A stretch of 64,000 nucleotides of DNA, from positions 247,561,010 to 247,625,009 of the forward strand of contig NC_092877.1 of assembly GCF_028372415.1 (NCBI RefSeq), written 5' to 3'. Under the pieces are notes generated by a model that saw only the letters and a list, made by a program, of their open reading frames with translations, ran no database searches and had not been told where the DNA came from. This document shows, one piece after another, positions 57,587 through 64,000 of this stretch. The DNA is from Notamacropus eugenii. Taxonomy: Eukaryota; Chordata; Mammalia; Diprotodontia; Macropodidae. Positions within the stretch are counted from its first letter, which is position 1. Each line of letters starts with the position of its first letter. Both the position numbers and the translations under genes were made by a program.

Positions 57587-57592
57587 AAAGGA

Positions 57593-57775
57593 TACGGACA
57601 AAGGGTGGGTAATAGAAGGGAGGACAGACTGGAGAAAGGAGTAGATGGGGTTCATGCTGTCTTGGGGTGGGGGTGGGACAAGATGGGGAGAAAATTTCCA
57701 ATTCAAATTTTTGTGGAAGTAAAAGTGAAGAACTGAAAATAAATAAATTATATATTTATAAAAATAAAAAATAAA
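57593..57775 (+). mobile_element. HAL1-type copy 4, right part and A-tail
   Basis: GATACGGACAAAGGGTGGGTAATAG ... GGGGTGGGGGTGGGACAAGATGGGGAGAAAATTTCC ... GAACTGAAAATAAATAAATTATATATTTATAAAAAT, the end of the HAL1-type 3' UTR. Confidence 0.75.
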
Positions 57776-58285
57776 ATAGCATACAGAGAAATACTATTTT
57801 TTTTTTTTGCCACTGATTACCCAGGTGAAATTCACCTCATTACCAATTCCTGGATCTGAGGTTGCTGCTTCTAAAAGTGCCATCTTACTCTGCTTTGTAT
57901 CACACAGTGCTGGAGAAATCTTGAATAAGTCATGCACAAAACTTTTTTTTTTAATTTTACATATAATATTTTTGATGCTTTATTTTTTTCATGTAGGGAG
58001 CATCAGGACCACCCCATATGACTGTGAGTGCTCTCTGTCTGCAGTCCATGGGCTGACATTGTGCTGAATTTAATTCCTTTTTTTTTTTTTTGACTAGACT
58101 TCTGTGAGGTGTGTGTTGGGTTTGTATTATTCAACTTCCTTGTTTAAATATCCTCTTCTTTGGTGACATCTGTTTGGGAGCCTACCTAGAAAAAGAGCAA
58201 ACAATAGGGCAAGTGTTTTGATGCTGAAAATTAACAAAGTGTCTTTTGAAATAAAGAAAGAATCCCTCCATAAAAAAAAAAAAAA
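57776..58285. other. Unassigned DNA
   Basis: Several T-runs; no gene or repeat recognised. Confidence 0.45.
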
Positions 58286-58480
58286 AAAAGATACTGGAGT
58301 GCTTTGCCATTTCCTTTTCCAGCTCATTTAATAGATGAGAAAACTGAAGCAACCAAAGTTTCATGACTTGCCTAGGGTCACACAGATATGAAGTGTTGAG
58401 CCTGGATTTGAACTCAGATGTCATTGACTCCAGTTATGGCCCTCTATCCACCACACTATGTAATTGCCATAAAACGATTT
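58286..58480 (-). mobile_element. Marsupial-type SINE (reverse)
   Basis: GATACTGGAGTGCTTTGCCATTTCCTTTTCCAGCTCATTTAATAGATGAG ... GACTTGCCTAGGGTCACACAG ... TGGCCCTCTATCCACCACACTATGTAATTGCC, the reverse of the SINE at 29389. Confidence 0.8.
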
Positions 58481-58899
58481 TATTTTTATATTTTTTCTAA
58501 TATCGCTTAAACTTCTTCCTCTGTTTTACACTCTCTGTTCTCAGAGAGCCACACAACAAAACAAAGAATATTTTTAAAGAAATATATCTATATCTAGATA
58601 GATAATACAATCAGCAAAATACACTAGTAAATTAAAAACAATCTGGAAATATGTGAGATATTCCAGAGGGAAACTACCAACTATCTCTACAAAGCACTGG
58701 GAAAATTATGCATTTTTTCTTTATGACTTGCTTGCTCTTTATTATTTTCCAAAATATGATTTTAATTTTTTTGTGTGTTTCTTGTTGTACTTATTTTATG
58801 GAGTCATTTTGCATGTGTGTTCCATGTGCATACTTATTTCACTTTGCATCAGTTCATGAAAGATTTTCTATAACTTCTATAATTCTCTGTTCATTCTAT
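58481..58899. other. Unassigned DNA
   Basis: No feature recognised. Confidence 0.45.
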
Positions 58900-59470
58900 T
58901 CCCTCTCCAGTCCACTCTATTCTCTATTCAACTCTTAAACTGATCTTCCTGAAGCACAAATCTGACCATATCACCTGTCTTCTCCACCTTAATAAATGGC
59001 TTACCATTCCCTCCAGAACTGAATGTAAAATCTTTTTACTTATTACTTCCTCATGACTCGCCCCCTGTCTCCAGACATTTCCTATCTTCTTCAGCCTTAC
59101 TTAGCAACACATCCTTTGTGATATGGAGACACTGCCTTTGTTTCTATTCCTGGCGTAATAAGAAACTGAATCTCCCAAATCAGTGCATATTAATTGGCTG
59201 TACCCTTATGTCTGGATTTCTTTCCCTCCTCATCACTTTCTTCATTTTGTTTAAGGCACTGTTAAAATCATACCTTTACCAGAAGGATTCCCTGATAACT
59301 AGTGCCTTCCCTCATATTCAGTCTTATTAGCACATAGCCATCTACATGTTGTCCCCTTCCTTTAGACTGTGAGATTTTTGAGGCAGATAAACAATTTATT
59401 TTTTTGTCTTCTCAGCACATGCGATTGTGCTAGACACAAAGTAGATATTTAATAAATGCTTGTTGACTTC
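58900..59470 (+). mobile_element. L2 LINE 3' end
   Basis: CTGATCTTCCTGAAGCACAAATCTGACCATATCACC, CTGAATGTAAAATC, TTTAGACTGTGAGATTTTTGAGG, TTGTGCTAGACACAAAGTAGATATTTAATAAATGCTTGTTGAC, in L2 order. Confidence 0.8.
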
Positions 59471-60149
59471 ACTTGGGATTTCTTACATCAGAAGAATATT
59501 CCAAAAAATAAATTTACCACAATTTGTTCACCTGTTCCCTAATACTCTAAGAGACAATCAATACAAAGTAGCCCCTTAGAGTCCAGTTATTTCACACACA
59601 CACACGCACACACACACACATGCACACACACACACATGCACACACATGCACCCTCTTACATCCCCCTTTCAGGATGAGGAAATGTGTTTTCTGACTTTTG
59701 TTCCCTTCCTCTTAACAACATCTCACATCTTTTCTTGCCTTCATATTCAGTTTTATATATGTAGTCAACCCTTCTTTTAACTAGTTAGAATACAACAATT
59801 ACAAAAACAAAAACAAAAAAAAACAAAACCCAGCATGTTCTACCTGTATTTTGTTCCTTTTCATAACGTTTTTCATTACCTCCCTCCTTTTCTTTTCTTT
59901 TCTTCTTTTTTGTTTTCTTTTCTTTTCTCAAACCCTTGGAGCATAATCAATTTCTGCCCATCACAGAAAACTATGGCAGTTTTATTTGGCAAGTATTCTC
60001 AATATTCTTTGAAAATATGAAAGTTTGAAAGGGACTCTTGTTTCTTTTCGTCCTATTATAATGTTAAAATTATATCACAATAATTCCTTCCAATTACTCA
60101 TACTTTATTTTTCCTTTTTTTAGATTTGTCTGGAATCCAGTGTTTAAAT
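59471..60149. other. Unassigned DNA with a (CA)n tract
   Basis: Interrupted CA microsatellite at about 59593-59652. 59860-59930 is a CTTTT-rich patch. It may be the 3' UTR of the ORF1-bearing element to the right, but this is not shown. Confidence 0.4.
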
Positions 60150-60330
60150 TTCATATTTCTTATTCAGGTTTAGTCTTTTCATCAGAAATGCTTGTAAATC
60201 CTCTGTTAATTAAAAAGTGATTTTTCTCCCCAGAGGACTGTATTCATCTCTGCAGTGTAGTTATTTTTGGTAGTGAGCAAGTAGGTTTAACTTATTTGAT
60301 TTTCCTTGTGAAATATGATATTATGAGATC
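60150..60330 (-). mobile_element. Old L1/HAL1-type ORF1 C-terminus, left half of split element
   Basis: GTCTTTTCATCAGAAATGCTTGTAAATCCTCTG ... TTTCTCCCCAGAGGACTGTATTCATC is the reverse of the ORF1 C-terminal domain (FLMKR... region). The reading resumes at 62689. Confidence 0.6.
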
Positions 60331-60344
60331 ACATCTCATTTTTA
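60331..60344 (+). repeat. Left TSD of L1 60345-62674
   Basis: ACATCTCATTTTTA, matched by ACGTCTCATTTTTA at 62675-62688. Confidence 0.75.
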
Positions 60345-62674
60345 TTATTTTTTATTTTTTTAACTGTTTTCCTTTTCAGTTTATTTCTTTACATTTTTTT
60401 AAATTTTTTAACTTTATTTATTTTTTTACTATTCTGCAATTACTACCACAAAGCTTAGATTTTTACCACCCCACACCTACCCCGCTCCCTCCCCAAGATG
60501 CCATATGATTCTATATAGGATCTACATATACTTTCCTATTGAATACATTTTCACTACAGTCATGCCATGTAGATGAACTAAAATTAATGGAAGAAATCAT
60601 ATAACAAATCAAATAATACACACATGCACACACACACGCACACACACAGAAACATGATCTGCAGCATTCTGCAAATGAATTCCATAGTTTTTGCTCTGTG
60701 TGGAAGGAATTTTGCCTTAGAAAACCCATTGGGAATTTTTTTTTTAAGTTCTTGCGTTATTATGAAGTTCCAAGTCCAGAAAAAATTCTCGCAGACTGTG
60801 ATCGTTGCTGTGCACAAAGTTCTCCTGATTCTGCTCCTTTCACTCAGCATCAGATCATATAAGTCCTTCCAGGCCTCCCTCAAGTCTTCTTGTTCATCAT
60901 TTCTTATGGTGCAATAGTACTCCATTACATTCATATACCATAATTTATTCAGCCATTCCCCAAATAACAGGCATCCCCTTGACTTCCAGTTTTTGACAAC
61001 CACAAAGAGTGCTGCTATAAATATTGTTTTGTACATGTGGGACCATTTCCCACTTTTATGATCTCTTGGGGATACAGTCCTAGTAGCGATATTGCTGGGT
61101 CAAAGGGTATGCACATTTTTGTAGCCCTTTGGGCATAGTTCCAAACCATTCTCCAGAATGGTTGGATGAGCTCACAGCTCCAACAACAACAAATTAGTGT
61201 TCCAACTCTCCCACATCCTCTCCAATATTTGTCATTTTCTTGTTCTGTCATGTTTGCCAATTTTAGATTTAGAGCATTTTTTCATATGATTATAGATATC
61301 TTTAATTTCTTCCTCTGAAAATTGCCTGTTCATATCCTTTGACCATTTATCAATTGGAGAGTGACTTATATAGTCATACATTTGAGCCAATTCTCTATAT
61401 AGTCTAGAAATGAGGCCTTTATCCCCGAGATTAGCTGTAAAAATTCTTTCCCAATTGACTACATCCCTCCAAATTTTGGTTGCATTGGTTTTGGTTGTGC
61501 AAAAACTTTTTAGTTTAATGTAATCAAAATTACCCATCTTGCATTTCATAATGCTTTTTATCTCTTCTTTAGTAAAAAATTCTTCTCTTCTCTATAAATC
61601 TGATAAATACACTATTCCTTGCTCCTCCAGTTTGTCCATAGTATCAATCTTTATACCTTGATCGTGTACCCATTTGGACTTTATTTTTGTATACGGTGTC
61701 AGGCATGGGTCTATGCCTAGTTTCTGACACATTGCTATTCAGGTTTCCCAGTAATTTTTGTTGGACACTGAGTTCTTATCCCAGAAGCTGGGGTTCTTGG
61801 GTTTATCAAACAGCAGGTTGCTATATTCCTTGCCTACTCTGTCTTGAGTGCCAGTTCTACTCCACTTGTCTACCCTTCTGTTTCTTAGCCAGTACCAAGT
61901 GGTTTTGATACTTGCTGCTTTATGGTACAATTTGAGATCTGGTAGTGCTAGGCTACCTTCCCTATCATTTCCTTTCATTAGTCCCTTTGATATTCTGGAC
62001 CTTTTGTTCTTCCAAATGAATTTTGATGTTATTTTTATCCAGCTCTAGAAAATTGTTATCTCTTAGTTTAATTGATATGGCACTAAATAAGTAAATTAAT
62101 TTAGGTAGAATTGTCATTTTTATTGTATTATCTCGACTCACCCATGAGCAACTGATGTTTTTCCACTTACTTAAATCTGACTTTATTTGTGCAAAAAGTG
62201 TCTTGTAATTGTGTTCATATAGTCCCTTGGTTTGTCTTGGCAGGTAAACTCCCAAGTATTTTATAGTGTCTTCCCTAGCTTTAAATGGAATTTCTCTTTC
62301 TATCTCTTGCTATTGGACTTTTTGCTAATATAGAGGAATGCAGAAGATTTGTGCGGGTTTATTTTGTAACCTGCAATTTTGTCAAATTTGTTTATTATTT
62401 CAAGCAGTTTTTTACTTGAATCTCTGGGATTTTCTAAGTATATCATCTAGTACCATACTGAATAATAGTGGTGATAATGGACATCCTTGTTTCACCCCTG
62501 ATCTCGTTGGAAATGCATCTAGCTTATCCCCATTGCATATAATGCTTGCTGAAGGTTTTAGGTAGATACTGCTTATTATTTTATGGAAAGTTCCCTTTAT
62601 TCCTATGTCCTCCAGTGTTTTTAATAGCAATGGGTGTTGTATTTTGCGTAAAGCATTTTCTCCATATATTGAGA
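60345..62674 (-). mobile_element. L1 (minus), 5'-truncated, ORF2 RT to 3' end
   Basis: T-rich left end (A-tail), 3' UTR to about 60730, then ORF2 in reverse: CTIRNDEQEDLREAWKDLYDL (60860-60920), GTLICCWSCELIQPFW, SEEEIKDIYNHMKKC, an R-IFTANLGDKGLIS block, then RT (QGCPLSPLLFSMVL near 62490-62450). An in-frame loss joins SMVL to the sequence after the FADD catalytic motif. 5' truncated at 62674. Confidence 0.82.
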
Positions 62675-62688
62675 ACGTCTCATTTTTA

Positions 62689-62930
62689 GTGATAGCTACC
62701 AAGTGTTGTGAGAGATCCTGATGATAGTCCCATGATACATGAACTGTTTCTTTCTACTTACAGTATTTTCTTTAACATGAGAGCTCTGGTTTTTACCTGT
62801 GGCATTTCTGTGATATTTTCTTGCATAGCTTAACTCAGAAATTGACTGGCAGATTCTTTCCCTTTTGATTTTGGTTCTAATAGTGTTGATCAGATGTCTC
62901 ATGATATTTCAAAAATATGTTGTTCATGAT
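62689..62930 (-). mobile_element. Old L1/HAL1-type ORF1 RRM part, right half of split element
   Basis: The minus strand gives GKNQSSHVKENTVSRKKQF-YHGTIIRIS, parallel to AKFQSSQVKVKILQAAIKKQFKYCENTIRIT of the intact ORF1. It is the block expected just before the C-terminal domain at 60150-60330. Confidence 0.65.
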
Positions 62931-63104
<174 letters not shown>

Positions 63105-63455
63105 GGAGACACAGTTTTCACGGAGCCCAATGATGCTTAAGCCACCCTTCCTTGACCTTTATATTTGCAGTTCTATCTGTGTTGAAAGAATATGACACAG
63201 CTTTTTCAGTCTTTGGAATTCATTTTAGTTTTTGTTGCTGAATAGCATGAATTATTCATTTCCATTTTATCTAGTTTACAACCTTCATTTCTTCTAAGTA
63301 TTCATACAATCTTTGTGAAAAATTTATTTTCCTCCTTGAGTCATTGCTTTTAGTTGTTGCAGCAAAATTCTCTCATTTTCGAGGTATCTGCGTCCTTTTC
63401 AGGCAGCAATTTGGACCGTAATCTTATATTAATTATTGATTTGCTAATTTTTTTT
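63105..63455. other. Unassigned DNA
   Basis: No feature recognised. Confidence 0.45.
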
Positions 63456-63700
63456 TTGTAATATGTCAGGAACTATTCTACGTTGAGAAGATATAAAAAC
63501 TAAAGATAAACAGTTCCTGCACCCAAAATACTTAAATTACATTGTTGGGGGAAGCATGTACACCCAGAAAAATAAATGTAAACGTCTGTACTAAGTACCT
63601 ACAAAGTAATGTCATGGGACAATGCACTAACAACAGAGGAATAAGAAAATTAGAAATTTCTATAACAAATACTTGCGATGAAATTTGGGGGAAAAAAAGC
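63456..63700 (+). repeat. Ancient L2/MIR-type repeat
   Basis: ATATGTCAGGAACTATTCTACGTTGAG ... AACAGTTCCTGCACCC ... AAGCATGTACACCCAGAAAAATAAATG ... TACAAAGTAATG follows the same old repeat as 11256-11371, further toward its 3' side. Confidence 0.5.
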
Positions 63701-64000
63701 TATATATCCTAAGAGTTGCAGATGAAAGTTGGATCTATTCTAGACATTAGAAGCAGGGGAGTAATGTATAATAATCCTATAGTCAGATTGAAGCCTGATT
63801 GAAAAGAGATTTCTATGTCAAATATTCCTTGTCAAATCTCTTCAAGGAAATTCAATACAGGTACCAAAATACTAAGGAAAAACTCTGCAATAATTCAGTA
63901 TATTCATTGTGTACTCTGCATATGTTGTCTGCTCTTTGAGATCTTTGTCCCATTAGTTCAAATACTTTTTCTTTGAGGTTTTTGACCAGAAACAGGACTG
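63701..64000. other. Unassigned DNA to window end
   Basis: No feature recognised. Confidence 0.45.

Noticed and set aside
57256..57612. 118-codon frame across the solo LTR
   Set aside because: GC-rich LTR sequence; the corresponding frame is not open in the ERV-1 LTRs in the same form, and it crosses the LTR boundary.

Overview
The window looks like intergenic DNA from a marsupial (metatherian) nuclear genome. It is AT-rich and packed with LINE-1 copies, ORF1-only 'half-L1' (HAL1-type) elements, ancient L2/CR1/MIR fragments, SINEs whose head reads GGGCAGCTAGGTGGC (typical of marsupials), endogenous retroviruses (ERVs) and long microsatellites. I see no functional host gene, tRNA, rRNA or CRISPR array. 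The only recognisable host-gene sequence is a processed pseudogene of the mitotic kinase AURKA. Genus cannot be decided from the sequence alone.

Layout. 1-2889: HAL1-type element (+) with one nonsense codon in ORF1, inserted in an old L1. 2890-6190: L1 ORF2/ORF1 in minus orientation joined head-on to a plus-strand L1 3' end. 6191-11371: sparse old repeats and microsatellites. 11372-28142: a four-layer nest. The outer layer is an old minus-strand L1 split by a plus-strand L1 (11886-22440, 8-bp target-site duplication, TSD). That L1 is interrupted by an internally deleted betaretrovirus-like provirus (17753-21168, 6-bp TSD) and by a minus-strand solo LTR (21535-21902). 28143-33402: L2 and SINE remnants and unassigned DNA. 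33418-36187: HAL1-type element (-) with an intact 362-codon ORF1 and a perfect 15-bp TSD. 36203-37920: contains an L2 reverse-transcriptase remnant. 38245-42165: an old L1 split by a third HAL1-type element. 42170-48207: MIR/SINE/CR1 fragments. 48208-55023: a second provirus (-) with 423-bp LTRs, a tRNA-Phe-type primer site and env remnants; the AURKA pseudogene lies inside it. 56126-57775: a fourth HAL1-type fragment split by a solo LTR of the first ERV family. 57776-64000: SINE, L2, an L1 nested in an older ORF1, and a GACA/GATA microsatellite.

How the parts relate. No cellular pathway is encoded here. The story is of non-autonomous retrotransposons. HAL1-type units carry only the L1 RNA-binding protein ORF1p and must borrow reverse transcriptase from a full L1. 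The AURKA copy has the poly(A) tail and target duplication expected of L1-mediated retrotransposition. The strongest candidates for follow-up are the intact HAL1-type ORF1 and the first ERV, which has an internal copy of its polypurine tract and an arginine-rich reading frame overlapping the pol tail. All family assignments are by eye; no database search was run.
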